DNA from: Gigaspora rosea
Taxonomy: Eukaryota > Glomeromycota > Glomeromycetes > Diversisporales > Gigasporaceae
Assembly: GCA_003550325.1 (NCBI GenBank)
Contig: QKWP01000223.1
Span: 221,601-285,600, forward strand
Direction of reading: 5' to 3'
Length of the DNA stretch: 64,000 nt
Below, one piece after another: positions 23,877-35,775 of the stretch (position 1 is its first letter; every line of letters starts with the position of its first letter). The position numbers and the translations under genes are program-made. The notes under the pieces are model-generated. The model searched no databases. It was not told the DNA's origin and worked only from the letters and a program-made list of their open reading frames with translations.

Positions 23877-24168
23877 TTGACAGACTACTTAACGATATTT
23901 CATGGAATTACACACATAGAACAATATATACATTGTGACACTGCTTCTTCATTGAATGGGTATGAAGAGGAAGACGGTAACAGTTCTGTGTCACTTGCCG
24001 AATTTTGCACCAAATACATATTCAATCCAAACAAAGACGACGCGCAGAAATTAAAGATAGTTTTGAACAACTTCGCCATCAACTTCCTTTTAATACGAAT
24101 GAGCGCTTCAACGTATTCATACAAGCTTTCACAAAAGTATACCAACTGTAGATATACTCATCAATGAT
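23877..24168 (+). pseudogene. Possible basic helix-loop-helix gene remnant
   Basis: One frame reads MTDYLTIFHGITHIEQY...SSLNGYEEEDGNSSVSLAEF. Shortly after, the frame one base earlier reads SKQRRRAEIKDSFEQLRHQL followed by PFNTNERFNVFIQAFTKVYQ and a stop at 24148. R-R-R-A-E-I-x-D-S-F-E-x-L-R-x-x-L-P is the usual basic-region/helix-1 pattern of bHLH transcription factors. The second helix is weaker. A frame change between the acidic upstream part and the basic part would make it a broken gene, unless an undetected intron joins them. Identity is tentative. Confidence 0.35.
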
Positions 24169-24186
24169 AGTTACACTTGATCAACT

Positions 24187-24429
24187 GTGACGATCTTTAA
24201 AGTATTAATTCTATATTCCAACGTACTATTTTTAACAAGTAAAATATCATTATCACAAAATATGAAAATAATGAAAGTACTTGCTCATCGAATATTTGTT
24301 GATATAAATAATTTTGACAGAATATATCAACCATTGTTACTGTTAAGAATTGAGGCTGAAACAGATAAGTATGAATTATTTAAATTATATGAATTAACTG
24401 AGACGAGTATTTTCAGGAAATTTATGTGA
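24187..24429 (+). CDS. Unrecognised small reading frame
   Basis: 80 codons (MTIFKVLILYSNVLFLTSKI...RIEAETDKYELFKLYELTET). The second half has a charged, helix-like composition unlike the surrounding AT-rich noise, and it may be a further piece of the broken locus just upstream. No family recognised; it could be chance. Confidence 0.2.
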   Translation: MTIFKVLILYSNVLFLTSKISLSQNMKIMKVLAHRIFVDINNFDRIYQPLLLLRIEAETDKYELFKLYELTETSIFRKFM

Positions 24430-24919
24430 GAAGTAAATTATTATCGAATTTATTTTTTTTTAGAAATTTAAATATTTCTTAAACGATTTAATTATTAATT
24501 ATTACATATTTTTAATGCATGTTATAATTTAATGTGTCAAGATCAATAAAAGTAGAAATAATTCTTTAAAGACAATGGGATTGAAGATTTCAGATATACG
24601 TTATTCAAGTTGCAATCGTGATCAAAATTAGATAATATGCATGTAAAGTTTTACTAGCTAGTAATGAAAAGAGGATTTAAAGTGAGACATACCTCATTTT
24701 TCTTTTGGACAAAGTAAAAATCGATTTTGATATACCTTAATACTGTCACCAAAGTTCAATTTCACTAAAGAAAGGTAAGATACTACAAACAGTAATATGT
24801 AATAACTCTTTTTCTATAGTTTTTTTTGAACTTATAGTAATCCTTTATATTTTTTGGTTTGGCAATAGATTTCTACTTTTATTCTAATTAAGTCTATATT
24901 ATGCAGCTATCATATTATT

Positions 24920-25000
24920 CAATGGTGCCTTCAATGGTACTTTTGATGGTGCCTTCGATGGTGCTTTCGATGGTATCATTATGAATGTTTTTATGGGTAT
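24920..25000 (+). repeat. Short tandem GGTGCCTTCGAT repeat
   Basis: Five variants of TTCGATGGTGCC(T/TT) with roughly 12-bp period at 24925-24985. Simple repeat; the surrounding 24430-25200 shows no gene. Confidence 0.7.
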
Positions 25001-25204
25001 TTTTATTATCTTATTATTATTATTCTTGTTATTCTTATTATAATTCTTATTGCTATGATGCTATTAATTGTCATTTTTATTAGTATTATAAAATATGTAA
25101 AATAAATATTTTTTTTTGTAATAAATAAAATTAAAATTATTATTTTTTAATAATGTTATTATATATTTACAATATTTTTTTAATAATGTTATTATATATG
25201 GGCG

Positions 25205-25435
25205 AATCTATTTGTAACCGTGGTTACAGTTCTGAGCCAATCAAATTGCTAGATTAGGTATGACAAAAAAATTTGAAAAATGACAAACCGCAATAACTTC
25301 AAATTGTGCCTATAAAACCAATATTTTTTTCTAGCTAAAAATGCTTTTTAAGGTATTTTATTATATAATAAACCTTCTTCTCACTCTAAATCTAACCTAA
25401 CTCTAATCTGGTTACTGTCACCGCCGGTAACAAGC
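25205..25435. mobile_element. MITE-like element with TTGTWACC ends
   Basis: The left end TTTGTAACCGTGGTTACAG and the reverse complement of the right end, CTTGTTACCGGCGGTGACAG, align imperfectly over about 20 bp. The interior contains CTCTAAATCTAACCTAACTC, a degraded telomere-like run as in several other elements here. Confidence 0.45.
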
Positions 25436-25534
25436 ACATTTTTTCATTATATATTTACAATATTTTTTTAATAATTAAAAATAATTATGTAAATATTATA
25501 TATATATTATTATAATATAATAACTATATAGAAT

Positions 25535-26155
25535 TATACTTTTACAATGCATTGTACAATGCCAAATAACAACACAAACAATAATATAAAAATAATATAA
25601 AAATAATACAAAAATAATATTATTAAATTTGTTAAAGTTTCAGCTAAGATAATAAGTGGATTACAGTATGATTTTCTGAAATTCACTTTTCTAATATACT
25701 TTTTTACCAACATCAGGAGAATTTTTAGGTGCAGATCTGCGCAGATTTTTGAAACCCGATAATAATCAAAAATCTGCGAAGATTTGCGACCCCACAATTA
25801 TAGTTAAAGAAAAATTTTTAACAAATTCTGCGCAGATTTTAGAAATATATAAATCTGTGCAAATTTTTATTAAATAATAAAAAGTGTAATAACCTGAAAT
25901 AAGCTTAATTCAGGCCAAAATTTAGAGTGAATTTACTAGTTATATTATATTAACTTATTTACTATATTTTTTATTTATATATTTATTTAAATTTATTTAA
26001 TAACAATTTAATTATGATAATTTATTATACAAATATGATATTAAAAAAATAAATTCAAATATTCATATATTTTAATAACAATTTAATTTATTATACAAAT
26101 ACATATAAATTTTACAAAAATAATAAAAAATAATATATTTTTATTAAAAAAAAAA
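25535..26155. repeat. AT-rich stretch with AAATCTGCGCAGATTT-type palindromes
   Basis: CTGCGCAGATTTT and AAAATCTGCGAAGATT lie at 25735-25785 and again at 25828-25865. Similar words (TTGCACAGATTTTAGTC, AAAATCTGCGAATAACTGC) recur at 27890-28010, on the far side of the AC-rich block, suggesting flanking arms of one large element or two copies of a small one. No gene. Confidence 0.4.
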
Positions 26156-26159
26156 AAAC

Positions 26160-26950
26160 TACAAAACATATTACAAGAGATACACAAAAATGCCTTGGAA
26201 ACACCACACAAACACTATAAAGACACTATACAAATACCACATAAACGCCATAAAGACACAAACGCTGTAGAGACACTGTACAAAAAAAAAGTTACTGATA
26301 AGCAAAAAAAGAACTAAACAAAAGAAAAAAGAAATTCAAAGCCTAACATGTACAAGAAAGAAACAGAAATACTAATACCGGAAAGAGTTCCACCCAGCAG
26401 ACTGAACAAAAGAAGCGCCAACGACAAAGAAGGCACTACAAAAGGAAGTACACTGATTGTATAACATCGATGATGAAAAAACACCAACAAAGAAAAACAC
26501 CAGAAAGAACGACTCTAACAGTGAAGCACCGAAATGGGCAGCTCCAGCGACGAAAACCCCACAAAACAAATGCTCTGAAACCCCTAAACCGAAAAATGAA
26601 ATCTACTTAAAAAAAAAGATTATTAATAGAACGAAAAAAGTTTACAGGCAAAAGAATTACTTACCCGAAAATCCAAAGCCCTACTATAAACTAAAAAACT
26701 ACGTGGCAAGTACCATAAATAAAGAAACACAAAGAAAAGGCACTTGAATGAGTGACGCAGTCAATGAAGAACACCAGAATACTAGATGACTCCAATGATC
26801 AAATTACCTTTTTCTTCATAAATATCTACTGGACGAGATGAGGACGAAGCGAACAGCTCCAACGACGAGAACCCAAAAATCAAAAAAAATTAAAAAAATT
26901 AGTACTGTATAAAAAGAATTTAAAAAATAAAAGAATTAAAAAAAACTTAT
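26160..26950 (+). other. Strand-asymmetric A/C-rich block
   Basis: The plus strand is rich in A and C and poor in T (ACACCAACAAAGAAAAACAC, GACGAAAACCCCACAAAAC). A 96-codon frame at 26457-26747 is low-complexity Lys/Asn/Thr/Pro, and the antisense frame at 26372-26569 is Phe/Val-rich. Both follow from composition. Similar blocks with shared words (GATGAAAAAACA, CCAAAAA, GACTCCAA) lie at 50940-51290 and 55690-56160, each followed by an A-only tract, so this is a repeat module and not a gene. Confidence 0.45.
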
Positions 26951-27108
26951 CTTATATACTGCACAGATCTTGTATAACGCAATTATTACCACCAGTGAGA
27001 AAAAACTATTAAATAAAAAAAAAATTTAAATAAAAATATTTTTAATTAATAAAAAAAATAAATGTTATAAGAATAAAAAAAAAATAAAAAAAAAGAATTT
27101 AATATTTT

Positions 27109-27417
27109 TGCGCATGTGCGCTGTAACGCACCTCATATAATTTGGTATAACATGAAACCAAACCAACCAAAATAACCCGTTTTTTTGTTAGTTAGGGTTA
27201 GGGTGAAGTTAGAATAGTGTGTAGGCGAGAAAAGGGTTTTATAGTAAAATTATGCAAGAAATTTTTTTTGTTAAAGCATGAAGAGTAGTTTCATAAACAA
27301 AATCATGAGCCACAGGAGATTTTTTAAAAGATCGCTATTTTTCTCGATTTCTCATTACACCTGATCCTACGATCTTATTGGTTATCAGATGGGTGCGTTA
27401 CAACTCATATGCGCTAA
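27109..27417. mobile_element. MITE-like element with GCGCAT...GTAACGCACC ends
   Basis: The left end GCGCATGTGCGCTGTAACGC (27112 on) matches the reverse complement of the right end (AGCGCATATGAGTTGTAACG). The interior has TTAGTTAGGGTTAGGGTG (27190-27208). A diverged copy is at 61760-62063, sharing GCAAG(G)AATTTTTTTTGTTA and the CATTACACCTGATC stretch. Confidence 0.65.
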
Positions 27418-27419
27418 AT

Positions 27420-28011
27420 TACATAAACCAAAAAAAAATTCGAAAAAAAGAAAAAAAAAATTGAAAAATTCGAAAAAAAAACAAAAATAAAAACAATAAA
27501 AAAGAAATAAATAAAAATAAAAATAAAAACAATAAAAAATAAAAAAATAAAACGTTTATAAATAATAATTAATGTATAAAAATAATAAAGAAAAAAAAAG
27601 TGTACATGTACGTACGTGTATGGGAATAAAAGTAAATTCTGGTTATCCCTTATTATAGGAATAACCAGAAATTTACTTTTTATTCCCACCATCAGTTTTA
27701 TTCAAATTTTAAAAAATGATAAAATCTAAAAAAAATAAAAATAAAAAAATAAAAAAAACTTGTTTTTTTATTTATTGTTTTGTTTATTGTTTTTCCCATT
27801 GTGTTCTTACTGGCAGGTAAGTATAGTAGTTATAATTTTGGAGATTATCGCAGGTGGCGCCTATTATAATCTGCAAAGATTATACTCTTTAAAAATTTGC
27901 ACAGATTTTAGTCAAAAATCTGCGAATAACTGCAAAAATCTAAATTTTGAAGATCTTTGCAATTTTTTAAACAAGATTCTGCACTGATTTGATAAACTTG
28001 AAGATCACTGC
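27420..28011. repeat. Low-complexity A-rich tract with a 66-bp perfect-type hairpin
   Basis: 27420-27600 and 27700-27760 are (AAAAAT)n-like, and the Phe-rich minus frame here is an artefact. At 27622-27687 GGGAATAAAAGTAAATT(C)TGG pairs with its complement around TTATTATAGG, giving a long hairpin. 27890-28010 repeats the AAATCTGC words noted at 25735. Confidence 0.6.
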
Positions 28012-29560
28012 AGATTATTAATGTTTTTAATTTCCCAATGAATATTATAATATTAAAAATATATTTCTCAAATATGATATAATTCTAATTAGTGATGCCA
28101 CCAAAATTGATTTTTGAAAAAGGTCTATTTCGTCTTAATTAGAGAAAATTAAAATTTTTTATAAGGAAGAGCAAATAAAATTTATATAGACATGTTCCTT
28201 ATAATTTCGCCTATTCAAAAAAAGTATCAAATAATTTCGTCTTTCAAGAAAATAGGTCAAAAACAATTTTGTCTTTAAATTTTAATTTTGGGTTTTAGAA
28301 CCTAAAATAATTTCATTCTCATGTATAATTCTAATACATTATTTTACTAAAAATTATTGTTACTTAACCAAAAATCTATCTATTTTACTAAATATTATTA
28401 AACAACGACTATTTTTTTTGATATTCTATTGTTTAAATATCACATTTTATTGGTACACTATTTTTTCAAAATAATTCACTAAAGATTTATTTATGGAAAA
28501 ACATTTTTCTAAATTTATAATAATATGAAGACTATAGTACGATTTTTTAAAAACTTTCTTTTAAAAAAATAATACTAACTAACCTTGTTAGTATTATACT
28601 TTTTTGAAAAAATGGATTAGTTTATGTTATTTGCAATACAAAAATATTTTTAATAAAATCTAGATGTTATAATTTAGTTTTTAGCAAATTACTATAAATT
28701 TATATGTAATGATCCAACTTTTAGCAAATTACTTGATTTTAGTTATAGCAAAACTGTCAAAATTCATACAAATCAGTTATGACCTATATGAGAGATGTCC
28801 AGGATCCTTGAGTAATGTCATTGGAAAATTTCATAAGTATAATGTATTGTTTAATGGATATCACTTAGTGATGAAATTATGAGGTCATAGGTATTGTTAT
28901 TTAAGAAGGGAAAGTTGAGCTCGACACAAGTCTAGCTTTTCATTAATGCCTACCCTACCTGCCTACTGCAGGGTAAAAAGCATTTAGGTATTGGGGTAAT
29001 AGGTATGATTGATAGCCCAGGTAAACAACACAGATATCGAAGTTTGTTACTTTGATAGCCAGCTGTCCAGCTTGGATATTGAAGAAAGCAATAACTATTT
29101 TAGCGATGCTAAGAACCAACTGGGACCATGTGAGCAGTGAGGAAAGATTCCATATAATGTTTTCATTATTATTGAATCAGGTGATCGAGTGACAAATACC
29201 AATACAAATTCTGTTCAGTTTATAGTCTTGTCATGTGATGAAGAATAATGAGAATCAAAAAGTATGAGCCCACACTATGATGAGGTGCATTCTAATTTTC
29301 AGTTAATTTATTTTATTCTTTTTTTATTTTTATTTTTTTGTCACACTATGCTATGATGTATTTATTTTATTGTACTTGACAGCTAGCTGGATAGTAAGTG
29401 CAACGAATACAACAGATACTACAAACTTGTAGGGAGAAGGTAATTAAAGCACAAATAATCAGGTAGTAAAGAGAAAATGAACAAGTCAAGCAAAATAAGA
29501 AAGACTAAAACTCCACTTCTATGCCCACATAATATCTATCACATGCGCCTACCTGTATAT
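28012..29560. other. Stretch with no recognised gene
   Basis: No ORF of note. A hairpin lies at 28567-28605 (AATACTAACTAACC / GTTAGTATT). 28880-29280 has more balanced base composition and could be an untranslated or non-coding transcript or an eroded gene, but nothing identifies it. Confidence 0.35.
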
Positions 29561-29565
29561 TTATT

Positions 29566-29832
29566 AGGGTTCCTCAAATTTAATCAAATATTGGATCAAT
29601 TTGAATTTGATCAAATCAAATTGACCCTGATTTGAATTTGATTTGATTCAAATATTTGAATTTGAATTTGATTTGAATTTGAATTTTTAATAGTAATTTT
29701 CAAATCAAATCAAATCAAATTTGGCCATATTTGAATTTGATCAAATCAAATATAGTCAAATTTGAATTTGAATTTGATCAAATATTTGATTCAAATATTT
29801 GAAGATCAAATCAAATTGCGGAACCTAATATT
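29566..29832. mobile_element. 267-bp palindromic element made of TTTGAATTTGATCAAAT words
   Basis: The ends TATTAGGGTTCCTCAAATTT and (reverse strand) TATTAGGTTCCGCAATTTG enclose dense TTTGAATTTGATTTG and TTTGATCAAATC repeats in both orientations. It is an inverted-repeat element that has become internally repetitive. Confidence 0.65.
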
Positions 29833-30329
29833 CATATAGCCTTAATTATATAAATACCTCACCTGCATCATAAAAATATATGCATATAATGATTGATTTA
29901 TATAAACCTCAATTTTATAACAATTCATATATTGTATGCAACAAATGCCCTATAAGAAAAATGTACCATAAAGGTACTGTTAGTAGCATAAAAGCACGGG
30001 TTTTGGTGGCACTGATTAAACCTGAACCCTTTTTTTTATTGAGATAGTGATCCTCGTGATAATAACCCTAGCGTGACTTTGTCAATGCCTAGGGCTATTT
30101 TCGTACAATAGATAAATATAAACAAAATCACAACTATTAGGTTTTTAAATTCCAAAAACAACATTTATAAAAAAACTTTCTAAACTTTAAAATATCTGTA
30201 AACTATAATATTATTAATTATGCTTTAAACTTAATATACTATATATAAACAAGTAATTCGCTCCCTGCCATTTAGCTGCACCTCTAGTTAAAAATAAAAA
30301 TTAAAAATAACAAAGTATAAAAGTATAAG

Positions 30330-30510
30330 TGTGAGAAAGAGAATAAGGAGAGAGAAAATAAGAGTAAAAAAGAGTAAGAAAAAGTGAGAATGAGTAAGAA
30401 AGAGTAAGAGAGAGAGAAAAAGAGAGAGAGAGAGAAAGATAAAGAAAGAGAAAAAGAGAAAGAGAGAGAAAAGAAAAAGAAAGAGAGGGAAAGAAAAAGA
30501 GAAAAAAATT
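30330..30510 (+). repeat. Purine-rich GAGAAA simple repeat
   Basis: About 180 bp of (GAGAAA/GAGTAA)n. The Ser/Phe/Leu frames on the minus strand (30284-30607) are artefacts of it. The flanks 29833-30330 and 30511-31131 show no gene; they probably include the 3' flank of the kinase gene that ends at 31132. Confidence 0.85.
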
Positions 30511-31131
30511 TTTTTTTTATTTGAGAACATAAAAAAATTTTTGAGAACATTAAATTAAATAAACATGTTCTCATGAGAACATAAATTTTAAAACAGATTT
30601 CCAACACTGGTTACCACCTCTGATTCCATGCGATCAAAAGTTAATTTTGAACCAATAAAAACATTTTTATTTATAGAAACTATAGAGTTAAAAAACTAAA
30701 AATTTGGATTTATTTGGATTTTTTTTTGTGCAAAAATTTGGAAAAATTTATTTCCAAAATTTTCCGTGTCCCTGCATTGGGGTAATAGCTCGCTAGAATG
30801 ATAAAACTTGAAAGTAAAGTTGATTAAGGTTATATAAAACCTCGACAATAATTAGCACATTTCGTACATTTTGCACATGTTGAACAAAATATGATATGAT
30901 ACATATAATAATTAGCAAAAAAAGGTGTACAAGTCATCGCAATAAGCACAAAACTCACTCGAGTTATAAACCAAGATAAAATTTCTTAAAAACTTTAAAC
31001 TACGTATTGACTCCCGATTCTAAAAGACACCTAACATAACCATGCACTTCTCTTTCGATGTCCATATCTCTTTATAGAAATTTTTAACGTATTATCTGCT
31101 TTTTTGCGTCACTAGTTACGGAAATAAACAT

Positions 31132-33349
31132 TTAAGCATCAATAATTTGACTTAAATTTCCAAGAACTAATGCAATATCTGGACGCATTATAGGGTTATC
31201 ATCCCAACACTGTTTGTAGATTTGTTCATATTGAGGCGGAGTACCCTCAACAGACGCTTCTCTTCCTCCATTAAACACGTGAATAGTAATCGAAAACCCA
31301 ATATCAATTGATTTGAAGGGTGGGTTTCCACTAGAAATCTCCCAAAGAATAACGCCAAGGCTATATGTATCTGATTTCTTATCACGTTTATGATTGGGGT
31401 CTCTGAAACATTGAGGATCAATGTACGCCGACATTCCCTGAGCAATTGAAGCTGAAAATGATTCATCAACCTGTTTCGATATGCCAAAACCTGCAACGAT
31501 CATTTTGTCTCCACAAACTAGAATATTTTTGGAATGCTACAAGTAAGTTATGTAAAGCTTTGATTATTTGTAAATTATTAAATAAAATACACATCACATT
31601 TATAAGCATAATTCTTACTAGGTTGCCATGGGTAATATTTTTCTCGTGTAGATAACAAAGTCCTTCTGATATTTCTTTAGCCATACATAATTTTCTGTTC
31701 CAGTCTAATTTTGAAAATTCTTTTTCTAAATAATCACGTAAATCTCCTTTATCTGCAAATGGCAAAATCATACTATAATAGCCACTAGAAGGATCTATTA
31801 TTAAATAATTAGATTCAAGCACAAAAGAACATGCTATTATTACCAAACAATAGAAAAAATACTTTTAGTTATTCCGTAAAACTTAATAATATTTGTGTGG
31901 TTAAATTTTCGTAAAAATTTAAGCTTTGAATAATTAATATTTTAATTAATATTTGGAAAAAAACATAAATGCTTAAGAGAGGAATATTAAGCATACCATT
32001 TCAATGAATCCCCTAACGATATTTTCGTCCAAATATTTATCATCAACCTTAAGACATTTGAGAGCAACCGTTAATCCACGTTCTTTCCATATGCATTTAC
32101 ATACCGAACTAAATAGTCCTTCAGCAATATTTGTAAATTCACTAAATTCATTATAATTATAAGAATCAATAGCGTGGTTTAAAGTAGCTTTTTTAAGCGA
32201 TCCTTCTAAGGGTTTTTCTATGTTTTCACGAAACACTGTCGGCTCAATAGTAAGTTGAGTTAATAAACTAAGCACTTCTTTTATATCTGGACGTTTATTT
32301 GGATCGACATCCCAACATTGCTTATAAAGTTGTTCATATTGAGGTGGAGTACCTCCAACTGGGGTTTCTCTCACATCTTGAAATATTTTAATAGCGGTTT
32401 GTGCTCTCGACAATTTTGGAAAAGGCTTATGGCCACTTGAAATTTCCCAAAGAATAACTCCGAAGCTATAAATGTCTGATTTGGTGGTACGTTTGTAACC
32501 AGAATTTTTAAGGCATTGAGGATCAATAAATGCTGGCATTCCTTCCATATTTGAATTTGAACCAGGTATATCGACTGTTAAAACTTTAGATAAACCGAAA
32601 TCTGCAATCATCATCTTATCATCGTGAACTAGAATGTTTTTTGGATGCTATAAAACAAAGTAATTAATATTAAATATAAGCTCTAAAATTGAATTATAAG
32701 CCATACTTACTAGATCTTTATGAACAATTTTGTTCGCATGTATAAACTCAAGTCCTTTAGCTATTTCTCTTGCAATACGAAATTTATCTTCCCATTGCAA
32801 TGTCGAAAATTTTCTAGCTAAATAATCTCGTAAATTTCCGTTATTGGCAAATTGCAAAACCATTTTATAATTCCCATTAGATTCTATTTGTAAAAAAAAA
32901 CCAATTATTTGAATACAAGAGAATGGTTTATTTTAAAAGCACATTTTACTATATATGTAAGTTTAGAATGCAACCTTTAGTCACACCATAAAAATGATTT
33001 ATTTTGGGATGAAAGCTTACTCTTTGCAAGAGTTGAAGCTTATGTAGTACGTGTAATCGTTCGACAATTTGGATTAATATGATGAAATAATTATTATCTT
33101 ATAGTGAGAATCAATTATCCTCATTACCTCTTTCACAAGCATTTTCATTTCCTTCCATTCAGTATCAAATTTTATACTCTTAAGAGCGACGGTTAACTCG
33201 CAACTTTTCCATTCAGCTTTTACAACAGTGCTAAATCCACCAGCGCCAATTTTTTCATGATTGCTGAATTCACTATAATCAAAATAATTAATAAGTTGTT
33301 TTGAAATAGCGTTTTCAACCCATTGAATATAAATTGAGGGATCTGACAT
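31132..33349 (-). CDS. Dual TKL kinase / pseudokinase protein, copy 1 (583 aa, 7 exons)
   Basis: Exons on the minus strand: 33349-33128, 33038-32975, 32883-32711, 32647-31997, 31923-31863, 31794-31619, 31536-31132. All introns are GT..AG (73-110 nt) and the sum is 1752 nt, in frame to a TAA. Domain 1 (about residues 20-280) has IGAGGFSTVVKAEW, VALKSIK, the alpha-C Glu of MLVKE, VHKDL, IADFG and SDIYSFGVILWEISSG: all catalytic residues are present. Domain 2 (about 310-583) has a degenerate glycine loop (IAEGLFSSV), VALKCLK, Met in place of the alpha-C Glu, HGNL in place of HRDL and AGFG in place of DFG: a predicted pseudokinase. No signal peptide or membrane span; probably cytosolic. Such paired kinase-pseudokinase layouts often let one domain control the other (as in JAKs); that role is inferred. 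A paralogue lies 3.9 kb away in the same orientation. Confidence 0.85.
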
Positions 33350-34906
33350 TTTTAACTAACGCATCAAGACACTGAAAATGCATCGCTTTTTATATTAAAT
33401 CAAAAGTTCAAAACAACTGTTTAACATTGACTAAAAACGGAATATATAAAATGACACTCGGAGTAATAAAGTAGTTCTAGGTATTACAGATATTCATATC
33501 CACCATTTTGATTTTTAGGAGTCTTTTTCCGATAAACCGTTACACGAACTTTTGCCATTAAGTGACGTGAAGAATAACAAACGAAACATTCAATAAAAAG
33601 TTTTTTAACCTCTATGTGAGATAAACAAGCGATAAATATTAAAAAAAAACCCCCGTTATGCTAAGCCGTAAAAGAAAACACTATCACTAGCAGTTGATGC
33701 GTTTGGTATTTTCGGGTAGGCAATTTTCAGGAAAACAACCTTTTAATAATTAAAACATGTAAATATTGCAATATTCTATCTACTTAATTATTGTGACAGA
33801 TTAAAATGAAATCGGATTAAATGAAATATGTATAGTATAAAAAAATTGACAAGCCATCGAAAAATAAATTTTTTTGGGGCGCATTTTTTAGGGTTAGGGG
33901 TTAAGGTTAAAGGTTAATTTTTAGAGTTTATATTAAATAAGTATAAGTGAGCTTTAGAAGGTTAAATAGAAATCCACATTTCATTTTAATCGTTAATCTG
34001 ATTTCATTATGATCTGCGACAATTATGGATTCAAAGTTTAAAAGGATGTTTTTGTAAAGACTGCTAAATTTTAACGACAAATAATTCCCAATCATGGTGT
34101 AAACCAAATCGATATGTATCATTAATTATGCATATGATTTATATGCATCACGCCAGGAACAATTACCAACGTAATGTTTACTTTCATTTTAATGTTACAC
34201 AAACGTATCGACTACTCTAAACCCAAATTGGCAGCATCAATCGGAGATTTGTTCCGAGGAATCAAAATGGGATCATTTAAAATAGACATATTATATCAGC
34301 TATTTGGATATCATGAATGAATGCGAGAGCCACAGTGTTACAAATATAAAAAAATGTGACATGGCCAATCAAATCAATTCACGGAATGACAGGGATCATT
34401 CTAGAATATGATTTCCTCCTATTTAGAGATTGGCTAAGTTTTTAATGATCGACAGTTGATCGACCAATCAAATTACGAAATTTGATGAAACAACAACTAC
34501 TTTGGTGCATTGATAAAAAATGACGGGGAGGCAATTTTACCTATACCCCCTCTTAAATATAAACTCAAAATGGCCCTAACCATAACCATAATATTAAGTA
34601 AACGTTAAATTAAATAATTTTTCAAACCTCGCTCCGCTTTAGCCATCCTACTAACTTAATACTTTATGCGACGCAAAGTAAAATTTTCGTTTAGCATTAC
34701 CCGCCGATCCAAAATTTTCAATAACTCTCAAATTATTTTTTTACTCCAATTCTTTTAAAACAAGCATAATAATGTTTATTTTAATGATATTTAATGAATA
34801 TAGTTCGAAACAATCGATACTGATTATCATAAATTAGTTGGCATTAAAATCGGGAAATGTTTAAGGGATATCGGGATTGGTTTATAGGCCAGCGGGAATT
34901 TTCAGA
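33350..34906. other. Intergenic stretch upstream of kinase copy 1
   Basis: No gene. A telomere-like/AGGTTA run (TTTAGGGTTAGGGGTTAAGG) lies at 33888-33907. A sequence at 34504-34540 (GCATTGATAAAAAATGACGG, then GGAGGCAATTTTAC) matches the ends of the MITE at 36525-36841. A family end at 34667-34722 (ACGCAAAGTAAAATTTTCGT, then TAGCATTACCCGCCGA) belongs to the cluster at 35776-36500. The 5' part must include the kinase promoter, but no specific signal stands out. Confidence 0.4.
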
Positions 34907-35340
34907 GGTATGATAATTTGATGAATTGGATAACTAAAAATATAAACTAGCTCTCAGAGCCCGGCCGTTGCCCCGGGAATGGGTTTCTGATTTTTTTGAC
35001 TCTTAGGCCTAAGTACTCGGAAGTGAGATTTCAAATTTTATTCCGGGTATTGGCCTGGTTTAAAATTTAAATAAAGGTTCAAATAAACCCAGCTTGGGTT
35101 TAAATGAACCCGAATTGGTTCAAATGAACCCAGTTTGGGTTCAAATGAGCTGATTAGTTTCAAATGAACCCGAATTGGTTCAAATGAACCCGGTTTGGGT
35201 TCAATGAGCTGATTAGGTTTAAATGAACCAATTGGGTTCAAATGAGCTGATTAGGTTCAAATGAACCCAATTGGGTTCAAATAGTTCAAATGAGCCCGAA
35301 TTGGGTTCAAATGACCCTGAATTTGTTCACTTGAATCCAA
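34907..35340 (+). repeat. GGTTCAAATGAACCC tandem repeat
   Basis: From 35060 to 35340 about a dozen variants of GGTTCAAATGAACCCGAATT / GAGCTGATTAGGTTCAAAT occur with roughly 20-bp period; each unit is itself palindromic (GGTTCAAATGAACC). The minus-strand frame 35038-35241 is a translation of it, not a gene. A GC-rich patch (GAGCCCGGCCGTTGCCCCGG) precedes it at 34957. Confidence 0.8.
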
Positions 35341-35775
35341 ATTAATTGTTCTTTTTTTATTTATTTTTTTTATATTTTTTTAATTTTTTTTTAATTTTTA
35401 ATTTTTATTTATATACTGTATTTATTTTTTTATTTATCAAAAAAAAAATATTCATATTCAAGTCATCCATTCTCATTTTAGCAAAATCCTGCAATTTATA
35501 TGACTGAAAAGCTTGCTTTGTGCAAGTTTGTAAAGCTTAGGCCGTTTTTAAAGTAACCCATCCCCCTCGCTTAACTACACCGAAAATTATACAAGCCAAT
35601 CACAACGCAGTATAAGCCTAATTATGTGATGTCTTGTTAATTATGTGATTAATGTTGACCAATGAGATTTGTTCAAATATTCTTGGGATGTGTTTGTTTA
35701 CCCCCCCTCCCCTCCTCATGCCTGAGCCTAAATATTGACGTTAACCTAATAATCAACTAAAAACTGCCTTTTTTA

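Noticed and set aside
27414-27692. 92-codon Phe-rich minus-strand frame, membrane-like
   Set aside because: Antisense of an A-rich low-complexity tract and a hairpin; no real hydrophobic segment pattern.
30284-30607. 107-codon Ser/Phe/Leu-rich reading frame on the minus strand
   Set aside because: It is the translation of a GAGAAA simple repeat.
35038-35241. 67-codon frame with repeated FEPIRVHL
   Set aside because: Produced by the GGTTCAAATGAACC tandem repeat; no start context or continuation.
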